From Sulfitobacter donghicola DSW-25 = KCTC 12864 = JCM 14565 (GTDB taxonomy: Bacteria > Pseudomonadota > Alphaproteobacteria > Rhodobacterales > Rhodobacteraceae), in assembly GCF_000622405.1 (NCBI RefSeq), contig NZ_JASF01000005.1:1302001-1366000 (forward strand): a stretch of 64,000 nucleotides of DNA. Reading direction: 5' to 3'. The translations under genes were made by a program, and so were the position numbers. Below the pieces are notes generated by a model, which did no database searches, was not told the DNA's origin, and worked only from the letters and a program-made list of their open reading frames with translations. This document shows, one piece after another, positions 8,517-17,211 of this stretch (position 1 is the first letter of the stretch; each line of letters starts with the position of its first letter).

Positions 8517-9427
8517 GAGTTGGCTGCGATGTCGTCAGCAATCGCCTGTTTATAGAGCGCGCGAATACGCTCGGTCACGGGTTGCTCACCGTTGCCAATG
8601 GATTTTCCATCGATTTCTGAAACCAGCGTCTGCGCCCCAAAGGTGCCTGTCAAAAACGCCTCATCAGCGCCGTAGGTTTCGTATAGCGAGTAGTTCTTTT
8701 CAAACACTGGAATGCCATCTGCACGGCACAGGTCGATGACCTTTTGGCGGGTGACGCCGTTCATGCAGTAATCACCGGTCGAGGTCCAAACCTCTCCTCG
8801 GCGGACGATGAAAAAATTGCAGGCGTTTGTCGTGTTCACAAACCCATGCGGGTCCAGCATCAGCCCCTCGTCCGCGCCTGCCTGTTCCGCCTGCAAACAA
8901 GCGATCACACAGTTCAGTTTGGAATGGCTGTTGAATTTGGCATCCTGTGACATCGGTAGGCCACGAACCTGCGGCACAGTCGCAAGACGAATACCCTGCG
9001 AGCTGAGCTTTTCGACAGGTTTGGAATGCTCCATGATGATCACCAACGTCGGGCCGCTTTGGGAGAGCGACGGGTGTTGAAACGGTTTTACCTTCACACC
9101 ACGGGTTAACATCAGTCGGCAGTGCACATCGGTGTGCATGTTGTTCGCCTCTGCCGTCATGCGCATGGCTTCGGCAATGCCATCCTTATCCATGCCAACG
9201 TCCAAAGACACCGCTTTGCAAGAGTTAAAGAACCGATCCATATGTTCGTCAAAGAACGCCCAGACCCCATCATAGAGCCGCATTCCTTCCCACATACCGT
9301 CACCCAGCATAAAGCCGCTGTCATAAACCGAGACGGTGGCCTCTGCGCGCGGCTTTAGCTCTCCGTTGACGTAGATCAGGATGTCTTGGTTGCGAAGATC
9401 TTCATCGGCTTCATGGGTTGTGGTCAT
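8513..9427 (-). CDS. Class IV PLP-dependent aminotransferase (branched-chain / D-amino acid type)
   Basis: A 304-residue fold-type IV aminotransferase. It has YVNGELKPRAEATVSVYD at the N-terminus, LGDGMWEGMRLYDG, a catalytic lysine in FNSHSKLNC (about residue 175), and a GFVNTTNACNFFIV segment corresponding to the PLP-phosphate region. Family members transaminate branched-chain amino acids or D-amino acids, or act as aminodeoxychorismate lyase; the sequence alone does not decide which. It overlaps the end of pncB by 4 bases, so it is probably cotranscribed with NAD salvage, though no functional link is obvious. Confidence 0.85.
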   Translation of the reverse strand: MTTTHEADEDLRNQDILIYVNGELKPRAEATVSVYDSGFMLGDGMWEGMRLYDGVWAFFDEHMDRFFNSCKAVSLDVGMDKDGIAEAMRMTAEANNMHTDVHCRLMLTRGVKVKPFQHPSLSQSGPTLVIIMEHSKPVEKLSSQGIRLATVPQVRGLPMSQDAKFNSHSKLNCVIACLQAEQAGADEGLMLDPHGFVNTTNACNFFIVRRGEVWTSTGDYCMNGVTRQKVIDLCRADGIPVFEKNYSLYETYGADEAFLTGTFGAQTLVSEIDGKSIGNGEQPVTERIRALYKQAIADDIAANS

Positions 9428-10716
9428 ACAATCACGTCCTGCGCGTCCTGCTCACCCAGATTGAAAACACGTTTGTAGCGTTCAATCTCTTCCTGTGGGC
9501 CCATCGCTTTGCTTGGGTTATCAGACAGTTTCACGGTAGGCGATCCATTTGCACTGACCGCTTTGCAGACCAAGCTAAACGGCGCTAACGCGTCTTCGGG
9601 GACAAGCCCACGGAAATCATTAGTCAGCAACGTACCCCAGCCAAAGGAGACAGCTGTTTTTCCCGCGAACTGATTATGTAGTTCTTTGATCTTTGCCACG
9701 TCCAAACCGTCGCTAAAGATGACCCGCTTTTTGCGCGGATCTTCGCCCCGAGATTTCCACCAATCAATGGCTTGTTGCGCAGCGGTAGCCGGATCACCGC
9801 TATCGATCCGGATTCCTGTCCAACCAGCCAGCCAATCTGGTGCATTATCCAAGAACCCTTGCGAACCGTAGGTGTCAGGCAAAATGATCCGTAGATTTCC
9901 TTCGTGTTCGTCGTGCCAATCCTGAAGAACGTCATAGGGGGCCTGAAACAGCGCCTTGTCGTCTTTGGCTAGAGCTGCGTAAACCATCGGCAATTCATGG
10001 GCATTTGTACCGATTGCTTCCAATTCTCGCTTCATCGCGATTTTGCAGTTTGAAGTGCCTGTAAATTTACGCCCCAGACCTTCGTTCATCGCCTGAACGC
10101 ACCAGTCCTGCCAAAGATAGCTATGGCGGCGGCGGGTACCAAAATCGGCAATGGAAAGGTCAGGCACATCGCGCAGCGCTTCCACCTTTTCCCAAACGCG
10201 GGTCATCGCACGCGCGTAAAGAACCTGTAGTTCAAACTTTTCCATGCCATTCATAGCAGCGCGCCCACGAAGCTCCATCAGAATGGCTAGGGCGGGAATT
10301 TCCCACAGCATAACTTCGTGCCACTTGCCCTCAAACGTTAGTTCATATTGGTCGCCCTTGCGTTCCAATTGGTAGGGCGGCAGGCGCAGATTTTCGAACC
10401 ACTCCATGAAATCCGGCCGAAACATCTGCCGCTTTCCATAAAATGTGTTCCCGCGCAGCCACGTCGATTCACCACGGCTCAGCGACAGAGAGCGCACATG
10501 ATCCAATTGTTCGCGCAACTCTCCCTCATCGATAAGATGGGCCAACGGCACATGTTTTGAGCGGTTTATCAGGCTAAAAGTCACCTGTGTGTCTGGCTTA
10601 TTTCTGAAAATAGACTGACACATCAAAAGCTTATAAAAGTCTGTATCAATCAAAGATCGAACGATTGGATCGATCTTCCATTTGTGGTTCCAGACGCGGG
10701 TTGCGATATCTACCAT
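9424..10716 (-). CDS. pncB: Nicotinate phosphoribosyltransferase
   Basis: A 430-residue enzyme that converts nicotinate and PRPP to nicotinate mononucleotide in the Preiss-Handler NAD salvage route. Supporting motifs are TDFYKLLMCQSIF near the start, DFGTRRRHSY, GTSN, RIDSGDP, IFSDGLD and GWGTLLTND, which line the PRPP and nicotinate site. The length matches bacterial PncB. It lies downstream of pncA, whose product nicotinate is its substrate. Confidence 0.95.
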   Translation of the reverse strand: MVDIATRVWNHKWKIDPIVRSLIDTDFYKLLMCQSIFRNKPDTQVTFSLINRSKHVPLAHLIDEGELREQLDHVRSLSLSRGESTWLRGNTFYGKRQMFRPDFMEWFENLRLPPYQLERKGDQYELTFEGKWHEVMLWEIPALAILMELRGRAAMNGMEKFELQVLYARAMTRVWEKVEALRDVPDLSIADFGTRRRHSYLWQDWCVQAMNEGLGRKFTGTSNCKIAMKRELEAIGTNAHELPMVYAALAKDDKALFQAPYDVLQDWHDEHEGNLRIILPDTYGSQGFLDNAPDWLAGWTGIRIDSGDPATAAQQAIDWWKSRGEDPRKKRVIFSDGLDVAKIKELHNQFAGKTAVSFGWGTLLTNDFRGLVPEDALAPFSLVCKAVSANGSPTVKLSDNPSKAMGPQEEIERYKRVFNLGEQDAQDVIV

Positions 10717-10775
10717 TGGTAAAGGCTCCGTTGGGCCGGTGTTTTGTGGCTTAAGCTGAGAAGGGGGGCAAGTCG

Positions 10776-11369
10776 TTAGTCCAACGCAACTCCGGCGGCC
10801 GTCATGGCCTGTATCGCTTGATCAAGGGATCCATCCATATCAATGGCGCGGCACAGATCGGTTCTCACGCGGGTTTTGAACCCTAATTTCGCCGCATCAA
10901 CGGCCGAGAAATTTACGCAGTAATCCAGCGCAAGACCAACCAGAGTTACTTCGTCAATGCCACGTGTGCGCAGATAGCCTTCTAGACCGGTTGGAGTCGT
11001 TTGGTCATTTTCGAAAAACGCGGAATAGCTGTCGATAGCAGGGTTGTAACCTTTGCGGATAATCAGGTCAGCACGATCGGTATCGAGATCAGGGTGGAAA
11101 GCTGCTCCATCGCTTCCTTGAACACAGTGGTCAGGCCAAAGCATCTGGGCGCCATAAGGCATCTGGGTGAGCGTGAACGGATCCGTATCGGCATGGCTGG
11201 ACGCAAAGGATGAATGCCCTTTCGGGTGCCAATCCTGCGTGAGCAGAACAGCATCAAAATCCCCCATAAGGGCATTGATTCCGCCAACGATTTCGCTACC
11301 CCCAGCAACCGCCAAGGCACCGCCTTCGCAAAAATCATTCTGGAGATCGATAACAATTAGGGCGTGCAT
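10776..11369 (-). CDS. pncA: Nicotinamidase
   Basis: A 197-residue isochorismatase-fold hydrolase that deaminates nicotinamide to nicotinate. Visible are the N-terminal ALIVIDLQNDFCEGG with the catalytic Asp, the metal-ligand QDWHPKGHSS histidines, the catalytic Lys in RKGYNPAIDSYSAF, and the nucleophilic Cys in LALDYCVNFS. I set the start at the ATG at 11369, which follows AAAGGAAG by a few bases; the upstream in-frame extension carries no family sequence. It precedes pncB by 59 bases on the same strand, and together they make a two-step salvage path. Confidence 0.95.
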   Translation of the reverse strand: MHALIVIDLQNDFCEGGALAVAGGSEIVGGINALMGDFDAVLLTQDWHPKGHSSFASSHADTDPFTLTQMPYGAQMLWPDHCVQGSDGAAFHPDLDTDRADLIIRKGYNPAIDSYSAFFENDQTTPTGLEGYLRTRGIDEVTLVGLALDYCVNFSAVDAAKLGFKTRVRTDLCRAIDMDGSLDQAIQAMTAAGVALD

Positions 11370-11461
11370 AGCGCTTCCTTTGCATTTTGGGGCCAAAGTA
11401 GGTGCGTTTTTACCCTACTGACCCCTTGCACAACAGCCCCCCAGAGGCGTATTTCGCTAGC

Positions 11462-12352
11462 ATGTATACCATTGCTGCACTCTATCACTTTGCCCGTTTT
11501 GATAACCCCGCAGGTTTAAAGCCCGCGCTGTTAAAGCTGTGTCTTGAGAAAGAGATCACCGGAACGCTTTTATTAGCGGCCGAAGGGGTTAACGGAACAA
11601 TCGCGGGGCCGTCTCAGGCGGCTATCGATGCCATCCTGACGCACCTGCGCGCCCTACCCGGTTGTGCAGATTTAGAGCACAAGATCGCGCATTCCGAGGT
11701 TCCTCCGTTTGGGAAAATGAAGGTACGGATCAAACGCGAAATCGTAACGATGGGTCAGCCTGACGTGGACCCGTTGGCAGGGACCGGACATTACGTTGAG
11801 GCCGAAGATTGGAATGATCTGATCACGCGCGATGATGTTGCCATCATCGACACGCGCAATGACTACGAAGTTGCCATCGGTACATTCGAGGGTGCAATTG
11901 ACCCCGAGACCACCAGCTTTGGTGAGTTTCCTGCATGGTGGGAAGCAAACAAACAGAGGTTTCACAACAAGAAGATCGCGATGTTCTGCACCGGTGGCAT
12001 CCGCTGTGAAAAATCAACCAACTTTCTATTGGGGCAAGGCGTTGAGGATGTTTATCACCTAAAGGGCGGCATCCTGAAATACCTCGAAGAGGTCCCTCAG
12101 GAAGAGAGCACGTGGAACGGATCATGCTTTGTTTTCGACAACCGTGTCAGCGTTGAACATGGCCTGAAACCTGGTCCGCATATGCTTTGCTTTGGTTGCC
12201 GCCGACCTATCCTGCCTGCCGATGTGGAGCGCGCAGGATATGAAGAAGGCGTGAGCTGCCACAACTGCGTCGACGAGACCTCCGAGAGTGATAAGAACCG
12301 GTTTCGGGAACGGCAAAAGCAAATAAACTTGGCCAAGCGCCGCAAATGGTAA
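11462..12352 (+). CDS. trhO: tRNA uridine-34 5-hydroxylase, rhodanese family
   Basis: A 296-residue protein of the UPF0176/TrhO family, which makes 5-hydroxyuridine at position 34 of certain tRNAs. The N-terminal acylphosphatase-like domain starts with MYTIAALYHFARF, the central rhodanese domain has the catalytic loop MFCTGGIRCEKST, and the C-terminus has Cys pairs CFGCRRP and CHNC that may bind zinc. I chose the ATG at 11462 because family homology starts exactly there. It is divergent from pncA across 92 bases. Confidence 0.93.
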   Translation: MYTIAALYHFARFDNPAGLKPALLKLCLEKEITGTLLLAAEGVNGTIAGPSQAAIDAILTHLRALPGCADLEHKIAHSEVPPFGKMKVRIKREIVTMGQPDVDPLAGTGHYVEAEDWNDLITRDDVAIIDTRNDYEVAIGTFEGAIDPETTSFGEFPAWWEANKQRFHNKKIAMFCTGGIRCEKSTNFLLGQGVEDVYHLKGGILKYLEEVPQEESTWNGSCFVFDNRVSVEHGLKPGPHMLCFGCRRPILPADVERAGYEEGVSCHNCVDETSESDKNRFRERQKQINLAKRRKW

Positions 12353-12359
12353 GACCGAT

Positions 12360-12374
12360 TTAGTCAGCCGTTAA
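12360..12374. promoter_or_regulatory. Candidate CtrA box upstream of motB
   Basis: TTAG-TCAGCCG-TTAA has the two half-sites and exact 7-base spacer of the CtrA recognition sequence (TTAA-N7-TTAA). It lies 78 bases before the motB start and 8 bases after the trhO stop. CtrA controls flagellar genes in alphaproteobacteria. Binding is inferred. Confidence 0.6.
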
Positions 12375-12451
12375 CCACCTAATCACGCGTTATCAGTTTC
12401 GTAACCCCTACCCCGATATTCCTAGTCTTGGGTGAAATAGAGGTGGTGGAT

Positions 12452-13297
12452 ATGAGTGCGCAAGCAAATAGCGCGCCAGTCATCATTAAACGTAAGAAGG
12501 TCGTCAAAGGCGGCGGGCACCACGGTGGGGCCTGGAAAGTCGCATATGCGGATTTCGTAACCGCGATGATGGCGTTTTTTATGTTAATGTGGCTGCTGAA
12601 CGCGACAACAGAACAACAACGTAAAGGTCTGGCGGATTATTTTTCGCCTACTATTCCGATCGTACGGGTATCAGGCGGCGGGAATGGTTCCTTTGGTGGA
12701 GACAGCATTTTTTCGGAAATGACTTTGCCTAAAAACGGGACAGGTGCTTCTGCCAATCGGCCAGCATCAGAAAACAAGGCCCGCGGTGCTTCGGGAAATG
12801 ACCCCTCGGCTGAGGATAGCGGGGAACAGGACCAGGCCTTTGTGAGCCTAGATGCCATGCTGCAAGGGTTTGGCGGTGAATCCTTTGTGATGGAAAACGC
12901 ATTAGAACACATTGTCACACGGATCACGGATGAAGGGTTAGTCATAGAGGTATTTTCGCGCAATCACGCTGAAATCTTCCAGCAGGGCACTGATGCGCCC
13001 ACTCAACTGTTGAAAGATATTACTGTCATGATTGCGCAAATCAGTAAGACGGTCACCAATGAAATCGCTGTTGAAGGGCATGTGCATGCACAGCCGCTTG
13101 TCTTGAAAGAGAATTCAGTTTGGGATTTATCCCAGAGACGTGCAACGCAGGTGCGGTTGATGATGGAGCAACACAACATAGCCCCCAAACGCATCGCGCG
13201 GATAACGGGCCATGCCGACCGAGAACCAGTCGTTCGCAATCCAATGGCGATCAGAAATGACCGTATCGAGATCATCCTGTTGCGCGACACTCCCTGA
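12452..13297 (+). CDS. motB: Flagellar motor stator protein MotB
   Basis: A 281-residue stator subunit that anchors the motor to peptidoglycan and carries the proton-binding aspartate. Residues about 25-55 form the single membrane helix, with YADFVTAMMAFFMLMWLLN holding the conserved Asp. A plug/linker region follows, and then an OmpA-like peptidoglycan-binding domain (EGHVHAQP, RRATQVRLMM, ITGHADREPV, RNDRIEIIL). The ATG at 12452 follows AGGTGGTGG; an upstream in-frame TTG is less likely. MotA is encoded 11 kb away in the same island. The gene opens the flagellar region behind a CtrA box. Confidence 0.93.
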   Translation: MSAQANSAPVIIKRKKVVKGGGHHGGAWKVAYADFVTAMMAFFMLMWLLNATTEQQRKGLADYFSPTIPIVRVSGGGNGSFGGDSIFSEMTLPKNGTGASANRPASENKARGASGNDPSAEDSGEQDQAFVSLDAMLQGFGGESFVMENALEHIVTRITDEGLVIEVFSRNHAEIFQQGTDAPTQLLKDITVMIAQISKTVTNEIAVEGHVHAQPLVLKENSVWDLSQRRATQVRLMMEQHNIAPKRIARITGHADREPVVRNPMAIRNDRIEIILLRDTP

Positions 13298-13325
13298 TCA
13301 ACAGAAATAGAACGCATTTTATCTG

Positions 13326-13340
13326 TTAGCTCGGCATTAA
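13326..13340. promoter_or_regulatory. Candidate CtrA box upstream of flgE
   Basis: TTAG-CTCGGCA-TTAA matches the CtrA consensus with exact spacing, 60 bases before the flgE start. It overlaps an imperfect hairpin (GCTCGGCA / TGCCGGGC, about 13329-13352) that could instead end motB transcription, although no T run follows. Confidence 0.6.
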
Positions 13341-13400
13341 AAGGTGCCGGGCTATGCCTTCTCCACGAATGGAAAACGGCAGAGCAGAAAGGCGTGTCTA

Positions 13401-14711
13401 ATGACAATCTCATCTTCCTTGAACGCAGGTGTTGCGGGGCTGCAGGCCAACGCAACAAAACTGGCAAGCATTTCGGATAACATCGCGAACTCGTCGACTT
13501 TTGGGTATAAAAGGGTTCAAACCGATTTTGAATCAGTAGTGATCTCGGGGAATGGCGAAAATTACACGGCCGGCGGTGTTCGGGCCACAACGGAGCGCGA
13601 CATCAGCCTAGCTGGGTCGTTGGCAAGTTCATCTAACTCAACCGATCTTGCGGTACGCGGAAACGGTTTTCTGCCGGTTGCACAGCTCACTGACCTAAAT
13701 GCTGGCACTGGCGAGCCGCAAATGTTGCTGACCTCAACAGGGTCGTTCAACACTGATGAAAACGGATATCTGACGACATCTAGCGGCATCGTCTTGCTGG
13801 GCTGGCCTGCGAATCCTGATGGCAGCATTCCCACAAATGCCCGCGATATGTCTACTGAGCTTGAGCCAGTCCAGATCAACGTCAACCAACTAACCGGTGA
13901 GCCGACAACCCGAGTGACCTTGGGCGTCAACCTACCGGCTACCGGTACGATTGAAGGGGCGGACGGTGAAGTACTAGAACTTCCAGTGGAGTATTTTGAC
14001 AATTTAGGTATTTCCGAAAGCATCAATATCAGCTTTACGCCAACGGTCCCAACGGCCGCAGGCTCTCCCGCCTCCAATGAATGGACAATGACGATCACCG
14101 ATTCGGTCGATCCGACTGTGACCATTGGCGAATACGTTCTGACCTTCGCCGATGATCGAACGTCGGGTGGGACGCTGGCCAGTGTTACCACCGTTTCCGG
14201 TGGCGCATATGACGCTGCAACTGGTGATTTGATTGTCAATGTGGCTGGCGGCCCTCTTGAAATCCAAATCGGGGTTGTTGGCCAGAGCGATGCAATGACG
14301 CAGTTGGCCGATACCTTTGCGCCAGTGTCGATTACCAAAGATGGCTTCTCGGTTGGCAATATGACCTCCGTTGACGTTGACGGTAACGGTTATGTGCACG
14401 CGACATTTGACACCGGTGTTACGCGGACAATCTATCAAGTGCCGCTGGTCGTACTGCCAAACCCTAACGGCATGGTCTCGCTAGATTCTCAAACTTTCCA
14501 ACCCTCTGTGGATAGTGGTTCCTTCTTCTTGTGGGATGCGGGGGATGGGCCTACCGGGGATATCGTATCTTACGCTCGTGAAGAATCGACCACGGATGTT
14601 GCCAATGAGCTGACCTCGATGATCCAAACGCAGCGCGCTTATTCATCCAACGCCAAGGTTATCCAGACCGTCGATGAAATGCTGCAAGAAACCACCAACA
14701 TCAAACGCTAA
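13401..14711 (+). CDS. flgE: Flagellar hook protein
   Basis: A 436-residue hook subunit. The N-terminal SSLNAGVAGLQANATKLASISDNIANSSTFGYKR-type rod/hook helix and the C-terminal ELTSMIQTQRAYSSNAKVI helix are the paired D0 segments of the FlgE/F/G family. Between them is a FlgE-specific insert with VTLGVNLPATG, YFDNLG and NGYVHATFDTG. Length and internal domains separate it from FlgF and FlgG, which are present elsewhere in the window. The ATG at 13401 is placed where family homology begins. It leads flgE-flgK-flgL-flgI. Confidence 0.94.
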   Translation: MTISSSLNAGVAGLQANATKLASISDNIANSSTFGYKRVQTDFESVVISGNGENYTAGGVRATTERDISLAGSLASSSNSTDLAVRGNGFLPVAQLTDLNAGTGEPQMLLTSTGSFNTDENGYLTTSSGIVLLGWPANPDGSIPTNARDMSTELEPVQINVNQLTGEPTTRVTLGVNLPATGTIEGADGEVLELPVEYFDNLGISESINISFTPTVPTAAGSPASNEWTMTITDSVDPTVTIGEYVLTFADDRTSGGTLASVTTVSGGAYDAATGDLIVNVAGGPLEIQIGVVGQSDAMTQLADTFAPVSITKDGFSVGNMTSVDVDGNGYVHATFDTGVTRTIYQVPLVVLPNPNGMVSLDSQTFQPSVDSGSFFLWDAGDGPTGDIVSYAREESTTDVANELTSMIQTQRAYSSNAKVIQTVDEMLQETTNIKR

Positions 14712-14718
14712 CACCTTA

Positions 14719-14751
14719 TCACCGGTGAAGTCATAGACACTTTACCGGTGA
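14719..14751 (+). terminator. Inverted repeat between flgE and flgK
   Basis: TCACCGGT (14719-14726) and ACCGGTGA (14744-14751) form a perfect 8-base stem with a 17-base loop between flgE and flgK. No T run follows, and the flgK ribosome site begins at once. It is more likely an attenuating or mRNA-stabilising hairpin that adjusts the ratio of hook protein to hook-associated protein than a full terminator. Confidence 0.4.
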
Positions 14752-14766
14752 CGCAAGGAGGATTTT

Positions 14767-16206
14767 ATGTCGATTTCCAGCGCAATGAACGCGGCTATCA
14801 GTGGGTTACGTGCTACGGCACTTGGCTCCGAGGTTGTTTCAACAAACATCTCGAATGCTCTGACCCCCTCATATGGAGCACGCCAGCTAGATTTGGCATC
14901 AATGTCAAACGGAACCGCCGGTGTTTCGATCAATGGCATCAGCCGACGGATGGACGAGGGTATTGTCTCGGATCTTCGAGCTGCAGATGCGGCGATGCAA
15001 AACTCGCAGTCCGCTGTGGATTTTTTTACGCAGGTGGAAGACATTGTTGGCTTGGCTGGAGATGAATACGGGCTAAACGGCCGTCTTGCCGCCTTTGAGG
15101 AAAGCCTAATAGATGCGGCAAGCCGCCCGGATGTCAGTGAACGGCTTTCCGCCGCAGTGAGTAGTGCCAGCCGCCTTGCCGAAGGCATTAGCGATGCTTC
15201 CGCTGAAATCCAAGAAATGCGAACTCGCGCGGATACAATGATCGCTCAAGATGTTGCAACGTTGAATAGCTCCTTGGAGCAGGTCCGGCAGCTAAATGTT
15301 CAGATTGCTTCGACAGGTTCTGCGGGAACAAGCGATCCAACTCTTTTCGACCAACGGCAAGAGATCTTGGACACCATCGGCTCGATAGTTCCGATCAATG
15401 TTGTCCCCAAAGAAAACGGAGCAGTAACCATTTACTCCGAAGGTGGCGCGATCCTGCTGGATCTGTCCGCTGCTGAATTCGGGTTCGATAAACGCAATCT
15501 CGTAACGGAACATCAGACATTAGAAGCTGGCACTTTATCCGGCCTGACCATGAATGGGCAGGACATCAAAACATCTGCATTGGGCGGCGGAAGCCTAAGC
15601 GGGTATTTCGATGTTCGGGATGATTTTGGTGTTGAGGCGCAAACCAAGCTAGATGTCATTGCCAGAGATCTGGTCGAGAGATTTCAGGATCCTAGCCTCG
15701 ACAGCACTTTGAATGTTGGTGATGCAGGCCTATTTACCGATGCTGGTGCAGCCTTCGACCCAGCAAATGAAGTAGGGTTGAGCCGCCGCTTAACACTTAA
15801 CCAAGCCGTTGATCCCGATGCGGGGGGAGAAACTTGGCGATTACGGGACGGCCTTGGTGCATCAACGGTCGGCGCCGTTGGTGACGCTAGTCTATTGAAC
15901 AGCTATAGCGATTCCATTGAAGCCTCACGCGTCCCTTCCTCTAGTGGTTTGGGCACGGTGTCAGTCGGTTTTGCCGACTTAATCGCAACCTTCTCTGGCG
16001 AACTGGCAACAAGCAGAAGCGTTGCGGAACAGGACCTTTCGTTCACGTCCGCACGACATACTGAACTGACAGAAGTTCAGCTATCACAGGGCGTTGATAC
16101 TGACCAAGAACTGCAAAACCTGCTTGTTCTAGAGCAAGCATATGCGGCCAATGCCCGTGTAATTCAGGCCGCCAGCGAAATGCTAGATACGTTAATGGGG
16201 TTATAA
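14767..16206 (+). CDS. flgK: Flagellar hook-associated protein 1 (FlgK)
   Basis: A 479-residue junction protein that joins hook to filament. Its N-terminal helix (SSAMNAAISGLRATALGSEV, VSTNISN) and C-terminal helix (NLLVLEQAYAANARVIQAAS) are the characteristic D0 segments, and the central domain includes QRQEILDTIGSIVPI. A strong AAGGAGG site lies just before the ATG. flgL starts at the base after its stop codon. Confidence 0.94.
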   Translation: MSISSAMNAAISGLRATALGSEVVSTNISNALTPSYGARQLDLASMSNGTAGVSINGISRRMDEGIVSDLRAADAAMQNSQSAVDFFTQVEDIVGLAGDEYGLNGRLAAFEESLIDAASRPDVSERLSAAVSSASRLAEGISDASAEIQEMRTRADTMIAQDVATLNSSLEQVRQLNVQIASTGSAGTSDPTLFDQRQEILDTIGSIVPINVVPKENGAVTIYSEGGAILLDLSAAEFGFDKRNLVTEHQTLEAGTLSGLTMNGQDIKTSALGGGSLSGYFDVRDDFGVEAQTKLDVIARDLVERFQDPSLDSTLNVGDAGLFTDAGAAFDPANEVGLSRRLTLNQAVDPDAGGETWRLRDGLGASTVGAVGDASLLNSYSDSIEASRVPSSSGLGTVSVGFADLIATFSGELATSRSVAEQDLSFTSARHTELTEVQLSQGVDTDQELQNLLVLEQAYAANARVIQAASEMLDTLMGL

Positions 16207-17211
16207 ATGACTATTAGTTCACTCGGCGATCTCTCTCAAAGTTATATGGTGCAATCGCGCAGTACTGCTCTCAAACAAGATATTCAGCGCCTCACAACCG
16301 AACTTGCTTCTGGCAACCTTGTCGATGTTCGTGAGGCCATTGGTGGGAACACTGCTTATATTAATGACCTTGAACGTAACCTGACCAAATTGGATGGATA
16401 CGATCTAACAACAGTTGAGGCCGGGCAACTCACCGGCGGTGCACAAGTCGCTCTGGAACAGATCGGCAGTTTGGCAACCTCATTTCGCGACTCGTTGTTG
16501 ACTGCAAACAACTCTGGAACTTCCGAAGTCCCGGAGAGCCTCATCGCAGAAGCGAACGCCAACCTTGACGGGGTGATTGCTGCGATGAACACAGAAATTG
16601 GCGGTCGAAGCATCTTTGCAGGAACAGCAACGAACTCTGCGGCAATAACATCTTCCGAAGACTTGCTTGCGGCTTTGACGACAGCCGTTTCAGGCGCAAG
16701 CAGTGTTGATGACATGCTGGTCTTGGCGGAAGCGTGGTTCGACGATCCGGCCGGCTTTGAGAGCACTGCTTATCTTGGTTCGGATCAGTATCTTTCTCCC
16801 ATCCCGCTTTCCGAGCGGAATGAGGCCAGATTAGATGTACGTGCGGATGATCCGGTTTTCCGCGACACCCTACGAAATATAGCATTGGTAGCGATTTCAA
16901 ATGATCCGTCCTTGGCCCTTACGCCATCCCAACAGGGCGATCTTATTCAAAAATCCATTGGGCAGGCTTTTACAAACAGTGACGCGATCATCGACATTCA
17001 AGCAGAAGTCGGCGTAACGGAAAGCCAAATCGAAAGAGTATCAGTGAGTAACAGCGCCGAACGCACCAGCTTGGAATTAGCCCGTAGTAACCTTCTTTCT
17101 GCCGATCCTTTTGAAGCCGCCACAGAACTGGAGCAAGTCCAATTTCAATTGCAAAGCCTATTCACGATCACCTCACGTATGTCACAGCTTTCTTTGGTGA
17201 ATTTCCTATGA
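16207..17211 (+). CDS. flgL: Flagellar hook-associated protein 3 (FlgL)
   Basis: A 334-residue flagellin-like junction protein. It has an N-terminal helix (SRSTALKQDIQRLTTELASG) and a central domain with GGRSIFAGTATNSAAI, the FlgL signature region, and it ends in a helical segment. It is encoded between flgK and flgI with immediate or overlapping joints, so the three are one transcript. Its length and position separate it from the flagellin encoded at 40 kb. Confidence 0.9.
   Translation: MTISSLGDLSQSYMVQSRSTALKQDIQRLTTELASGNLVDVREAIGGNTAYINDLERNLTKLDGYDLTTVEAGQLTGGAQVALEQIGSLATSFRDSLLTANNSGTSEVPESLIAEANANLDGVIAAMNTEIGGRSIFAGTATNSAAITSSEDLLAALTTAVSGASSVDDMLVLAEAWFDDPAGFESTAYLGSDQYLSPIPLSERNEARLDVRADDPVFRDTLRNIALVAISNDPSLALTPSQQGDLIQKSIGQAFTNSDAIIDIQAEVGVTESQIERVSVSNSAERTSLELARSNLLSADPFEAATELEQVQFQLQSLFTITSRMSQLSLVNFL

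Noticed and set aside
13562-14359. Long open frame on the minus strand opposite flgE
   Set aside because: It is antisense to a clear hook protein gene, has no family features and no ribosome site; it follows from codon bias of flgE.
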